Part shown: positions 8,953 to 17,436 of the stretch, in pieces
Position numbering within the stretch: the stretch's first letter is position 1
Layout of the letters: the number at the start of each line of letters is the position of its first letter
DNA from: Pelagomonas calceolata
Lineage: Eukaryota; Sar; Pelagophyceae; Pelagomonadales; Pelagomonadaceae
Direction of reading: 5' to 3'
DNA length: 64,000 nt
NCBI GenBank assembly: GCA_918797485.1
Contig: CAKKNE010000006.1
Span: 3,534,001 to 3,598,000 of the forward strand
Position numbers and translations under genes: made by a program
Notes under the pieces: generated by a model
What the model was told of the DNA's origin: nothing
Database searches by the model: none
Seen by the model: only the letters and a program-made list of their open reading frames with translations

Positions 8953-9921
8953 ATGGCTAGCTGGACCTCACGCCTCCTGGGCGCGCCGCGGTCCAAGTAC
9001 GACGAGCCCGCCGTTGATGACCTGATCGAGGACGCCCCGGCAGCCAACATAGGCTACACCCTGCAACTGATCCGGGGCGTGCCCCAGAACCCGCTCTTCG
9101 ACAGAAGTCAATTCGAGGGCATAATAGACCACTTCGCGACGAGGGACACGGACACGTACGTGTGCACCTACGTCAAGGCGGGCACGACCTGGTGCCAGCA
9201 GATCGTGACCCTACTCTTGAACGGAGGCGAGCAGGGCGCGAAGTCGTACGGTGAGACCGTTCCCTGGCTCGAGGCGTTGTGCGCGCCGCCGTCGACGCCC
9301 TTGGCGTCGCGGGAAGCGCCCGGCTTCGCCGACGTCAAAGCCGTCGACGCATGGGAAGGCCCGCGGTTCTTCAAGACGCACGCGACCGTCGCGGATTTAC
9401 CTCGAGGCAAAGCACAGGTGAAAGTCATCGCGGTCGCTAGGAACCCCAAGGACACGGTCGTTAGTTTATTCCACCACGCGTCCTCCAAACCGGAGTTTGA
9501 ATTTAGCGGGAACTTTGACGACTTTTTGCGAGTGTTCATGGCCGGCAACGCCGAGAACGGGTCCTGGTTCGCCCATGTGAATGATTGGTACAGAGAATCG
9601 AGAAAATCGGATCGGGTGCTCTGGCTGACCTACGAGGGCATGATCTGCGATCATGAGGGCGCGGTGCGCAAAATAGCTGCATTCTTGGGGTTAAATGTCT
9701 CTGATGAAACCGTGATGCGGACGGTAGCTCATTCCACAATTGATAGCATGCGCTCCAATAAAAAGGCGAACATCGGCTTGAACCATCTGCGGAAAGGCGG
9801 CATCGGGGGCTGGCGGGACACGTTCACTGTTAGTCAATCGGAGCTGTTCGACAAGGTGTACGCGAGGAAGATGGCGGAGTCCGGGTTGGTCTTCGACTTC
9901 GGGGAGGGGTTGGTCATGTAA
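8953..9921 (+). CDS. Cytosolic-type sulfotransferase
   Basis: 322 residues from the Met of MASWTSRLLG. The longer open frame from 8791 has no Met-led domain, so the inner start is preferred. The PAPS 5'-phosphosulfate loop is TYVKAGTTW (about 72-80). The general-base His is in FFKTHATVADLP. The 3'-phosphate motif is VIAVARNPKDTVVSLFHH, and the RKGGIGGWRDTF block closes the cofactor site. The family transfers sulfate from PAPS to a small hydroxyl or amine substrate, which is unknown here. No signal peptide or membrane segment. It ends 10 bp from the stop of the convergent neighbour. Confidence 0.88.
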   Translation: MASWTSRLLGAPRSKYDEPAVDDLIEDAPAANIGYTLQLIRGVPQNPLFDRSQFEGIIDHFATRDTDTYVCTYVKAGTTWCQQIVTLLLNGGEQGAKSYGETVPWLEALCAPPSTPLASREAPGFADVKAVDAWEGPRFFKTHATVADLPRGKAQVKVIAVARNPKDTVVSLFHHASSKPEFEFSGNFDDFLRVFMAGNAENGSWFAHVNDWYRESRKSDRVLWLTYEGMICDHEGAVRKIAAFLGLNVSDETVMRTVAHSTIDSMRSNKKANIGLNHLRKGGIGGWRDTFTVSQSELFDKVYARKMAESGLVFDFGEGLVM

Positions 9922-9931
9922 CTACAGTTTA

Positions 9932-10504
9932 TCACACACTAGTCTCGGAGTCGTTGCCGTCGCCCGGGATCACGCCCAGCGCCACGAGCTTCTCCACGAG
10001 CAGTTCTCGTGACGGCGCCTCGCCATTACCATCGAGGAGCTCTCTACCGATAAGCCTCGCGCGCAACTCGCCTCCAAAGTAGCCGAAGATTGCCGGCAGG
10101 GACCCGAGCTTTTCTTCAGGAACGCAAAACTTCGCCTCGACCCTTCGCAGCTCGCAGCCGCCCCTTCTACTGATGGGTATGCTCTCGAGGGCCTCGAGCG
10201 TCGCTTCACATTTCGGATTTGGGGGGTGGTCCAAGCTTACAAGGACCCACCGGTCGCTCGACGCGTCGACGACGAGTCGCCGCCAGGCCGTCGGGTCAAC
10301 CCTCAGAGCGCCGGGCGGCTTGTTTCTTCGTTCCGCCGCTTCGCGTAGTTCCGCCATGCGCGCCTGGCCGTAGGACTCCATCGGGGCGCCTGCTAATAAA
10401 GCTTCGTCGTCGCTCGACTCGTCCTCTTCTGCCATCTTGGCCGCCATGAAGTCGGCGCCGGCGTGGAAGGCTGCCAGGGTGTTGGGGCCCATCTTCTCGC
10501 CCAT
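9932..10504 (-). CDS. Phosducin-like protein (PhLP2/PDCL3 type)
   Basis: 190 residues from the Met of MGEKMGPNTL. A helical N-terminal part (RMAELREAAERRNK) precedes a thioredoxin-like fold with KFCVPEEKLGSLPAIFGYFGGEL and LIGRELLDG, matching the PhLP2 pattern in which the redox CxxC is absent. Such proteins assist CCT chaperonin folding of actin and tubulin. The acidic DESSDDEALL segment is typical of the group. Its promoter is shared with the alpha-kinase. Confidence 0.7.
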   Translation of the reverse strand: MGEKMGPNTLAAFHAGADFMAAKMAEEDESSDDEALLAGAPMESYGQARMAELREAAERRNKPPGALRVDPTAWRRLVVDASSDRWVLVSLDHPPNPKCEATLEALESIPISRRGGCELRRVEAKFCVPEEKLGSLPAIFGYFGGELRARLIGRELLDGNGEAPSRELLVEKLVALGVIPGDGNDSETSV

Positions 10505-10690
10505 CGTTGCAGCGCTGCGATTTTTGTGCTGCCTGCTGGAGACCTGCACCAGGCTTGCTCGTGCACTGTTTGCAATGAAATTTGCAGGTCAGCAGCGCGT
10601 CGCACGGCTGCGATCGTTCGTGCTGCGACAGAGCCTCAGTGCCTCAGTGCGGCGTACAGCAGATGCTGGCCCTGTCTTGCTGGCTGGCTT

Positions 10691-10714
10691 GCTAGTGTCT
10701 TACAGGCCGCTAGC
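10691..10714 (+). promoter_or_regulatory. Promoter palindrome, copy 3
   Basis: Reads GCTAGTGTCTTAC, AGGC, CGCTAGC; its 23-bp core is identical to copy 2. It is 187 bp from the start at 10504 and 222 bp from the start at 10936. Nothing else recognised in 10505-10935. Confidence 0.8.
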
Positions 10715-10935
10715 TTAGCCCTGGCAAACAAGGGTACGTGGCGAGTGAGTTTCGTCATAGGCGGTAAATAATTCGTATTCAGGAATGCGATTCAAATGAA
10801 CCCCGTACGAAGAGTACGATTGATGGTGTTCAGCGTACAGAGAGAGCCTCATGTGCTGGCATCGATGATGGGGCCGCGCGCCAGCATGACGGCGCGATAG
10901 CGTGACACCAAGCGGGGCAGCCTCCCTCCACAACC

Positions 10936-12264
10936 ATGGCCAACGACAAGACAGCAAAAGTGTCCCCCGGCCAAGGAGCCCAGGGCAAGGCCACGCGCAG
11001 CCGTAGAGAGTTAAAAAAGAAGCTCAAGAAGGCCGGCCACGTCGCCGTCGCCGCGACGGAGCTCGAAAAGGGCGCCAAGGACGTCAAGGACAGGTACGGC
11101 AAAACAAAGGGCGAGACGCTCCGCGGCGCGCAGGGCCGCGACAAAAAACGGCAGAATCCCATCGTGCCCAAGGCCATCTCTACGAGAGCCGCCTCGAACA
11201 AAGCTAATTTAGTGATGGCGGCCAAGATGTGCAAGGACCCGGTGCAGATGTCGATGCGAGATGTCTGCACTGATTTCCTCGACCCCTTCCACCAGTGGTC
11301 GTCGCAGAAGGTCGGCGATGCCTACCTGAAGAGGATGCAGCCCATTGATTGGTTCTCTAGAGATACCGGTTGCAGAGGAGCATGGTGTTTCACTTCTGCC
11401 TGGAGGTGTGCTAGTCGATTGGGCAGTGCAGGTACGGACGCCGCGGGCTACGCCGTGGCCTGGTCGGCTCTAGGCTTTATTGGAGAAGGTTTACATCGAA
11501 ATACCTACATCGGCTCGTACGTGGCCGGCCCGAAAAGGGGCCGGAGATGCGTCGTCAAGCGTTTGAAGGGCGAAAAGGGGTCCTGGACCGGAGACCAGAT
11601 GCCGGATTTTTTAAGGCAGGACATCGGCGTGTCGGATGTCTGCATCTGCTTGGCTGGGGAGTTCAACAAATTGCAACAAAATAACCGGACTCGTACCTTA
11701 CGGTTCAACAAGTACCTTGCTTTACGGGTAGGGAGTGCGGGTCGGTTATCAGGCTTCGCACCGGGCGAGTGGGTGACCGTCGAGGACTACTATCCCGGTG
11801 GGTTTGAAAAGCTCGTGGCCAATAGCGGTGTTGTGGCCTATGAGAACAATAGGGGTTCGCTCGCTACATTTTCTCATTGGACCTACCACAGAACCCAAGG
11901 GAAATTCTTAGTGACGGATATCCAAGGCGTAAGGCCAAAACTGGAGGAGATCTATCTACTCACGGACCCGGCGATCCATTCGGTCGATGAGCGTGGTGGG
12001 TGTCTGGACCACGGCGAAAGCGGGATTCTGAACTTCTTCGCCACGCACGAGTGCACTAGTCGTTGCAAGGATCTACTGAGGCCTCGTGTGAGCGAGGAGG
12101 AGCTGCGGAAAAGACGCGATAGAGTAGCAAAAAGGCCGGGCGGCTGGCGCATGGCGAAGGGCGACAGCGACGAGGAGGAGAAGGATCCCGCTTCCAAACC
12201 TCCTTCGTTCGCGCATGCGCAGCGGGAAACGCGACTCATCTTCCAGGCTCCCAAGACCAAGTAA
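10936..12264 (+). CDS. Alpha-kinase (MHCK/eEF2K family)
   Basis: 442 residues. A basic Lys-rich N-terminal region precedes an alpha-kinase domain. In the N-lobe, GFIGEGLHRNTY leads to the ATP lysine in CVVKRLK (about residue 204). EWVTVEDYYPG, FSHWTYHRTQGKFLVTDIQG and LLTDPAIHS follow, and the zinc-binding end is LDHGESGILNFFATHECTSRC, with the paired Cys/His residues that define the family. These atypical Ser/Thr kinases act on alpha-helical substrates such as myosin heavy chain or elongation factor 2; the substrate here is unknown. The C-terminal tail is charged and disordered. Confidence 0.85.
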   Translation: MANDKTAKVSPGQGAQGKATRSRRELKKKLKKAGHVAVAATELEKGAKDVKDRYGKTKGETLRGAQGRDKKRQNPIVPKAISTRAASNKANLVMAAKMCKDPVQMSMRDVCTDFLDPFHQWSSQKVGDAYLKRMQPIDWFSRDTGCRGAWCFTSAWRCASRLGSAGTDAAGYAVAWSALGFIGEGLHRNTYIGSYVAGPKRGRRCVVKRLKGEKGSWTGDQMPDFLRQDIGVSDVCICLAGEFNKLQQNNRTRTLRFNKYLALRVGSAGRLSGFAPGEWVTVEDYYPGGFEKLVANSGVVAYENNRGSLATFSHWTYHRTQGKFLVTDIQGVRPKLEEIYLLTDPAIHSVDERGGCLDHGESGILNFFATHECTSRCKDLLRPRVSEEELRKRRDRVAKRPGGWRMAKGDSDEEEKDPASKPPSFAHAQRETRLIFQAPKTK

Positions 12265-12332
12265 CTTATTTATTGTTCGTACTAGTCCACGTCCGTCGTC
12301 CGCGGCTAGGCGGCCTAGCTCTAAGCAAGCAC

Positions 12333-12350
12333 ACGTCGACGGCGTATGGG
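12333..12350 (+). repeat. Intron-type core outside a gene
   Basis: ACGTCGACGGCGTATGGG between convergent genes ending at 12264 and 12485. It matches the core of the introner-like introns but has no flanking inverted repeats. Confidence 0.4.
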
Positions 12351-12484
12351 CTGTACCAAGAAGACTCGGTCGCGCGGGGAGGCGTCGGCTCCGCGGCCCG
12401 GCGGTCCTGGCGGCCTCGTGTAGCTCTGGACGCTCGCGCAGACCGCTAACCTCCACGCTGTCGAGGCGATATCTAGTCACAGTC

Positions 12485-12967
12485 TTAGGACCCTTCGGGG
12501 GGGTTCCGGAAGGCGCGCACCAACTCCCAGCACCGCTCCTCCATGCCCTTCAATTCAGTATGCCACGTCTCGTAGCGCGCCTTCTCCAGGACGCCTTCTC
12601 TCCCATCTTGAATCTCGCGGAGCTTCTTCGCGACGGGCTCGGGGTCCACGGCCGGCTCCAAGGACGCCAGCTCCTCGTTCGCCCGTCGCAGTCGCAGCGC
12701 GAGCTCGCGGATCTCCTCGTCCAGAGCCTCTTCATCCACGTCGTCGGGGGCATCGGTCGGTACGTCGCCCAAGGGCCGCGTCTCCCGCGCATTTGATGCA
12801 ATCTCGGGCGCTCGTCGCGGCGCCAGAATATTTGTTTGGACATATAGCTCAAATAAATCGGCCTCGACGTCGAAGAACTCCTGGAAGCGCGCGAGCATGC
12901 GCTGCGTGCCGAGTCTTACCGCTACTTTCAGTTCGATCTCCGTCGGTTCTGGGGGTTGGTCGGCCAT
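12485..12967 (-). CDS. Small coiled-coil protein, unknown
   Basis: 160 residues, acidic, largely predicted helix. The segment at about 78-115 (EEALDEEIRELALRLRRANE) has clear heptads. No signal peptide, membrane span or catalytic motif. The N-terminal block (VRLGTQRMLARFQEFFDVEADLFELYVQ) could be a helical bundle of a small complex subunit, but I cannot place it in a family. It converges on the alpha-kinase gene across a 220-bp gap. Confidence 0.6.
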   Translation of the reverse strand: MADQPPEPTEIELKVAVRLGTQRMLARFQEFFDVEADLFELYVQTNILAPRRAPEIASNARETRPLGDVPTDAPDDVDEEALDEEIRELALRLRRANEELASLEPAVDPEPVAKKLREIQDGREGVLEKARYETWHTELKGMEERCWELVRAFRNPPEGS

Positions 12968-13162
12968 GGCTCCAGCGCTGCGCGCGCAGACTCAAATTCC
13001 CGCGTGCTTTGGAGGCAAAGCAAAACAAGCAAGTGCCGGAGCGCAGGACTCGCGGAGAGCTTCTCTGTGCTGTAGGGCAGCACTGGTGTAGCTCAAACAC
13101 TGCTCGTTGTGTGCTGAGCGGGCAAATAGGGTGACTTTTTGCTGTGGCTCCAGTTTGCCAGC

Positions 13163-13184
13163 GCTAGCGTCGTAAGACACTAGC
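13163..13184 (-). promoter_or_regulatory. Promoter palindrome, copy 4
   Basis: Minus reading GCTAGTGTCTTAC, GA, CGCTAGC. It is 196 bp from the start at 12967 and 104 bp from the start at 13288. Nothing else recognised in 12968-13287. Confidence 0.8.
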
Positions 13185-13287
13185 CTCGAGCCGATTTCGA
13201 TGCAGTGCTGTGGGCGCTGTAGTCGTGCAAAATCGACGAGATAGGGCGCGGGGCAGCCGCGTGCATAGTAAAGAAGCAGCCCGCACC

Positions 13288-14244
13288 ATGGCCGAGCAAA
13301 TCAGCAAGAGCCAAGCCCAGCCGATGCGCCGCGATGAGGCCACGACCAAATCATTGATCTCGGCCTGCTACGCCGGCGACTTAGAACGAGTCGTCGCATT
13401 GCTAGGCGACGGCGCGGACCCGAGCGCGACGGATGTGGTGGGGTGGTTTCCGTTGTACCAGGCGGCCTGCGGCGGCGACTCCCACTCCGAAGACCATGCG
13501 AAGGTCATCGCGACGCTCATTGATCACGGGGTCCATCCCGATCAAAGAACGCCGAACGGCGAGACGGCGCTCATGGCCGCGGCGTACCGGGGCCACGCGC
13601 CGTGTGTCGCGATACTAGTCATGAAGGGCGCGGATGCCCATACAACAGCGTCATCAGGCCCATGGGAAGGTCGGGACTGCTTCTGGATCGCCAAGACAAG
13701 TGTGGAGCAAAAAGTTATGAAACAGGAGGAGCTCGAGGTGGTCCTGGCGGCTTTGAAGCTGGAGCGCGGCACCGCTCCACCGCAGCCGGCATCGGTACCG
13801 CCGCCGGCGCCCGCAGAACCACCAAAAACACAAGAGGCCTGCGCCTACTGCGGCGACGCCGCTAATCGTAGATGCTCGCGCTGCAAGAAAGTGTGGTACT
13901 GCAGCGTCCTCTGCCAGCAGGAGCACTACAAGAAGGGTCATCGTAGTAAATGCTGGGCCGCCAAGGGCGTGAAGGCGGCGCCGTTACTCAAACCGCAGAA
14001 ACCGGCGCCGCCACCGGCGCCAGCCGCGGAGGAAGACGACTTCTCCGCGTTGCCGCCGACCGAGGCCGCGGCGCGGGCCGGCGCGCGCGCCGCGCAGAAG
14101 GTCTTTGATAAGGGCGGCAGCGTTCAAAATGCGGCGACGGAGGCCGGCCGCGCCGCGTCGCTGGCGGCCATGGCCCGGGGCCTTTCGATCACGGACGCGG
14201 CGGCGGCCTCTCGAGACGCCTGCGCCGCGGTGACCGGCGACTAA
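13288..14244 (+). CDS. Ankyrin-repeat MYND zinc-finger protein
   Basis: 318 residues from MAEQISKSQ. Three ankyrin-type repeats span about 20-140 (GWFPLYQAACGG, NGETALMAAAYRGH). A proline-rich linker leads to a MYND finger (about 185-223): CAYC, then CSRC, YCSVLCQQEH and a final HRSKC supply the eight zinc ligands. The C-terminal part is Ala-rich and helical. MYND domains bind proline-rich partners and ankyrin repeats bind proteins, so an adaptor role is likely; the target is unknown. No catalytic SET domain is present. Confidence 0.8.
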   Translation: MAEQISKSQAQPMRRDEATTKSLISACYAGDLERVVALLGDGADPSATDVVGWFPLYQAACGGDSHSEDHAKVIATLIDHGVHPDQRTPNGETALMAAAYRGHAPCVAILVMKGADAHTTASSGPWEGRDCFWIAKTSVEQKVMKQEELEVVLAALKLERGTAPPQPASVPPPAPAEPPKTQEACAYCGDAANRRCSRCKKVWYCSVLCQQEHYKKGHRSKCWAAKGVKAAPLLKPQKPAPPPAPAAEEDDFSALPPTEAAARAGARAAQKVFDKGGSVQNAATEAGRAASLAAMARGLSITDAAAASRDACAAVTGD

Positions 14245-14297
14245 CACTATGTAGTTTAGACCCACCCCCCTGGGAGAGGTATGTACATGACCCCCGT

Positions 14298-14316
14298 CGC
14301 GTCGATGGCGTCGAGG
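14298..14316 (+). repeat. Intron-type core outside a gene
   Basis: CGCGTCGATGGCGTCGAGG between convergent stops at 14244 and 14358. It is identical to the intron core over CGCGTCGATGGCGT and has no splice context. Confidence 0.4.
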
Positions 14317-14357
14317 TGGTGCCGCACCGCCCTGGACGCCACCGACGCGACATCCAA

Positions 14358-15791
14358 TCACGAAGCCAGCGCCTTCACCACGGCGCCCGTCTCCGCCGTC
14401 CAGCCGACAATCCCCCCCTGCGACACGATCATCGCCAGCGTCGCCTCTTTAAACGCGGGGATGTACGACTCCGTCGCGTCAGAAACGACCAAGACTTCGA
14501 AGCCTCGATCGTTTGCTTCTCTTGCAGTAGACTGGACGCAGACCTCGGTGGTCACGCCCGTCATGATTAGGTGCGTGCAGCCGGCGGCTCGCAATTGCGT
14601 TTCGAGAGATGTGGCGTAGAAGGCGCCCTTGCCCGGCTTGTGTATTATGATCTCACTGTCGCGTGGTTGCAACTCATCAATGATAGCATTGCCCGCCTCG
14701 CCCTTCACCAGCACTCGTCCTAACTCGCCCTTTTCGCCGATCTTGGGACACCGCCGCTTCTTCGCGGGATGCACATCCGACAAATCTTTTGAATGAGCCT
14801 CGAGCGTGTGGGCGACCGTCAGGCCCTTGGACCTGAATAACTCAAGCAATCGCTTCGCGTTCTGAACACCTTGTCGTAATGATGTAACATCATTCCCTAG
14901 CGACGCGCCGAAGCCCCGCGGGTCCAGGAAATCGTTCTGCCAGTCGACCATCAGCAAAGCGACCGACGTTGGCAAGAATGAGTAGGGAAAGGGCTTCGCC
15001 TCGGCAATGGTCTTCGTTAAAAGATTCCCCTGTGGGGCTAGGACGAGGGGCCGGAAGGGCCGTTGCGGCCACGCTGGTGCACCTTTCATAGGATTAGTAG
15101 GCAACGCATCCAGCACCTTGAGAATCGCATTTGAGGAAGCGATGCACCCAAACACGCCGTGCTGCATCGTGACCATCTTGTGGGCCGCTTGATGATTTCC
15201 GGGATCAGTGGCGCCCGTGCCGTCCGTGATCAGACAACACTCGAAGCCCCGGTCATTACCCTCGCGCATAGTAGTGTGCACACAGACGTCCGTCGTGATG
15301 CCTCCCAACAACAATGTAGTAGTACCGGTCGTCCGCAACAACATTTCTAGGTCCGTGGCATGAAAACTACCTTTGCCGCACTTGTCTATTATATCTTCGT
15401 GAGGTAAGGGTAGTAGCTCGGGGATCAGATCCCAGCCCGGCTCGCCCCGCACCAACACACGACCACACGGCCCCGGCGTGCCGATGCCCCCCGAACCACC
15501 GCAGATCTGGGCTGATCGCCACCTCTTATTTTGTGGCAAATCTGCTAATGAGGGCCTATGCCCTTCCCGTGTGTGGATCACGCGGCAGCCCGTCCGGCGC
15601 GCGGCTTTGAGAATGCGCTGTAAAGGTTCGATGGGCGCCCGCGTCGCATTGATGTCGTAGCCCATCTGGTCCACATACCCACCGTGGCCGCAGAAATCGA
15701 CCTGCATGTCTATGAGTATGAGTGCCGTCTTGGCTGGGTCCAGGTCGCCGTCGTAGGGGAAGGCGTAGGGCTTGGCCTCGATCTGGGGCAT
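14358..15791 (-). CDS. Tandem isochorismatase-like cysteine hydrolase
   Basis: 477 residues from MPQIEAKP, with two complete copies of the isochorismatase fold. Domain 1 (about 15-235) has the Asp of LILIDMQVDFC (D28), Lys of KCGKGSFHAT (K140) and Cys of TTDVCVHTTMREGNDRG (C170). Domain 2 (about 265-475) repeats this with D283, K388 and C418. Both triads are intact, so both halves may be active. The family includes biuret, ureidoacrylate and nicotinamide hydrolases; DRGFE after the Cys and the N-terminal pattern are closest to the biuret/ureidoacrylate branch. The substrate is inferred only loosely. Usual family members carry one domain of about 200 residues. Confidence 0.82.
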   Translation of the reverse strand: MPQIEAKPYAFPYDGDLDPAKTALILIDMQVDFCGHGGYVDQMGYDINATRAPIEPLQRILKAARRTGCRVIHTREGHRPSLADLPQNKRWRSAQICGGSGGIGTPGPCGRVLVRGEPGWDLIPELLPLPHEDIIDKCGKGSFHATDLEMLLRTTGTTTLLLGGITTDVCVHTTMREGNDRGFECCLITDGTGATDPGNHQAAHKMVTMQHGVFGCIASSNAILKVLDALPTNPMKGAPAWPQRPFRPLVLAPQGNLLTKTIAEAKPFPYSFLPTSVALLMVDWQNDFLDPRGFGASLGNDVTSLRQGVQNAKRLLELFRSKGLTVAHTLEAHSKDLSDVHPAKKRRCPKIGEKGELGRVLVKGEAGNAIIDELQPRDSEIIIHKPGKGAFYATSLETQLRAAGCTHLIMTGVTTEVCVQSTAREANDRGFEVLVVSDATESYIPAFKEATLAMIVSQGGIVGWTAETGAVVKALAS

Positions 15792-16165
15792 GGTCGTCGT
15801 TGGTGGCTGCCTCTTCTCCGCGGGCACCCTTTGCTCCTATAGCGTGACTGCTGGGTGGGCAGCCTCTCTGCTCTTCCAGAGCTGGAGACCTTGGCTGCCC
15901 CGCACGATCAGCCCGCTGCATTTTGATTAACGGGGAAGAGCGACTCCTCCGAGAGGAAGCGCAGACTGGAAATCTGTCCTCGACGCGCAAAACCCGTCAA
16001 AAAAACTTCCTGCCTCAGCTCCATCTGGCACTGCACGATATTCTAGTCCAGCAAGGGCCTGCTGTGCATAAAAACATCTCATTGCTGGCCCCCCGTGCGC
16101 TGCTTGCTTCCCGCAATAAATTACACACCACACGCGGAGCACTCTGGTGCACAAGAGCAGACATC
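15792..16165. other. Divergent intergenic region without the palindrome
   Basis: 374 bp between the isochorismatase-fold and TPM-RING starts. It contains an AT-biased GTGCATAAAAACATC stretch near 16064-16078 that could serve the plus gene. No copy of the 13-fold motif was seen. Confidence 0.4.
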
Positions 16166-17377
16166 ATGAGAGTGCTCACCTCACTCCTCGCCACGACGGC
16201 CGCAGCGTGGACAGTAGACAAGATGAACCGCCCACAGGGCCGCGTCGCCGACCCCGACGGCCTCCTGAAAAACCCTGACGCCATCGAGGATGCGCTCGCG
16301 CGGCTCGCGACCAAGCACGTCGAGTGGCCGCCAAATTCGCCCTGCGCGACGACGAACGTCGACGGCGTCGAGGCCGTGGTCGTCGTCGTCACGCACTTAA
16401 GAGGCGTGCACCTCAAGCAAGAAGACGACGAAAAGCGGAGGCGCGCGGGGGAGTTCGCGCGCGGCCTGCATGACAAGTGGGGCGTCGGTTCTAAGAAATG
16501 CTCGAACGGCGTGCTCATCGTCATTGATTATGGCGACCGCGCTTTTTATTTGAGCACCGGCGATGGCGTGCGTGCCGGCGGGCTCCTCTCGGACGCGCGC
16601 GCCACGCGAGCCCTCGAGGCGAGCGCGCCGTATTTGAGGAGCGGAGCCATCGACGAGGGCGTCCTGAAGACCATAAAGAAGGTCGACGCGTTCCTGGCCC
16701 GGGGCCCGCCGACGTGGAGCGAGTGGCTCGCGTCGTTTGTGTCCAATGACTTTGTGTTACTTTTATTCTGGGTTTTCATTTACTGGTTGATTAAATGCTG
16801 TGCTGGTGATTGGGAGTTCGTCCTTCCGTGGCGCGACCGGCGGCGCCGCGAGTACGAGGCCGCGACGCGCCAGCTCAGGGCCGTCGAGAAGTTCCGCGAC
16901 GCCACGGAGGGCGAGACGTCGGCGGCGGAGAGCTGTCCCGTCTGTTTGGAAGATTTCAAAACGACACCGAAGGCTTTGGGCTGCGGCCACGTCTTCTGCG
17001 CGCCGTGCCTGAGCCAGTGGACGCGGGAGAACGCGACGTGTCCTATTTGTAGAGCGCCCGTCGCCGGCTCGGACTACGGCACGGCGGCGGCGCCGAGCTA
17101 CACGCCTTCACAAAGACGCGACGACGAGGTCGTCTACCGGCTGCGGCGGGTCCACCGCATGTACCCGACGTTTTTCGAGCGGACGAGAAGCGACGAATTG
17201 TTCGACGGCGGCTACCGGTCCGGCAGCCTCTCGCGCTACGCGCGCGCGCCGCCAGCGCCGCCGCCGCGGGCGTCGTACTCGTCGTCGCGCGGCTCCCGCT
17301 CCGGCGGGTACTCGTCGTCGTCGTCGACGTACGGCGGGGGCCGCAGCTCGGGCGGTGGTGGGGGCGGGGGGTGGTGA
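16166..17377 (+). CDS. TPM-domain, single-pass membrane RING finger protein
   Basis: 403 residues. A signal peptide (MRVLTSLLATTAAAW) precedes a TPM domain (about 25-185; VLIVIDYGDRAFYLSTGDGV), then one membrane span (about 196-213), then a RING finger (about 257-296) with CPVC, CGHVFC, C-x2-W and CPIC. A Ser/Gly/Tyr-rich tail ends GGGGGGGW. TPM domains face a lumen, so the RING would face the cytosol or stroma: a membrane E3 ligase with a lumenal sensor is the natural reading. Trp right after Ala-Ala-Ala resembles a plastid signal/transit boundary, though an ER location is equally possible. The open frame upstream to 15923 lacks support. Confidence 0.78.
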   Translation: MRVLTSLLATTAAAWTVDKMNRPQGRVADPDGLLKNPDAIEDALARLATKHVEWPPNSPCATTNVDGVEAVVVVVTHLRGVHLKQEDDEKRRRAGEFARGLHDKWGVGSKKCSNGVLIVIDYGDRAFYLSTGDGVRAGGLLSDARATRALEASAPYLRSGAIDEGVLKTIKKVDAFLARGPPTWSEWLASFVSNDFVLLLFWVFIYWLIKCCAGDWEFVLPWRDRRRREYEAATRQLRAVEKFRDATEGETSAAESCPVCLEDFKTTPKALGCGHVFCAPCLSQWTRENATCPICRAPVAGSDYGTAAAPSYTPSQRRDDEVVYRLRRVHRMYPTFFERTRSDELFDGGYRSGSLSRYARAPPAPPPRASYSSSRGSRSGGYSSSSSTYGGGRSSGGGGGGGW

Positions 17378-17436
17378 GGCCCTTCTCTTGCCTGGCCCAA
17401 TTGTCCCAATTTTTTTACAGTTATTATCACTTACTT

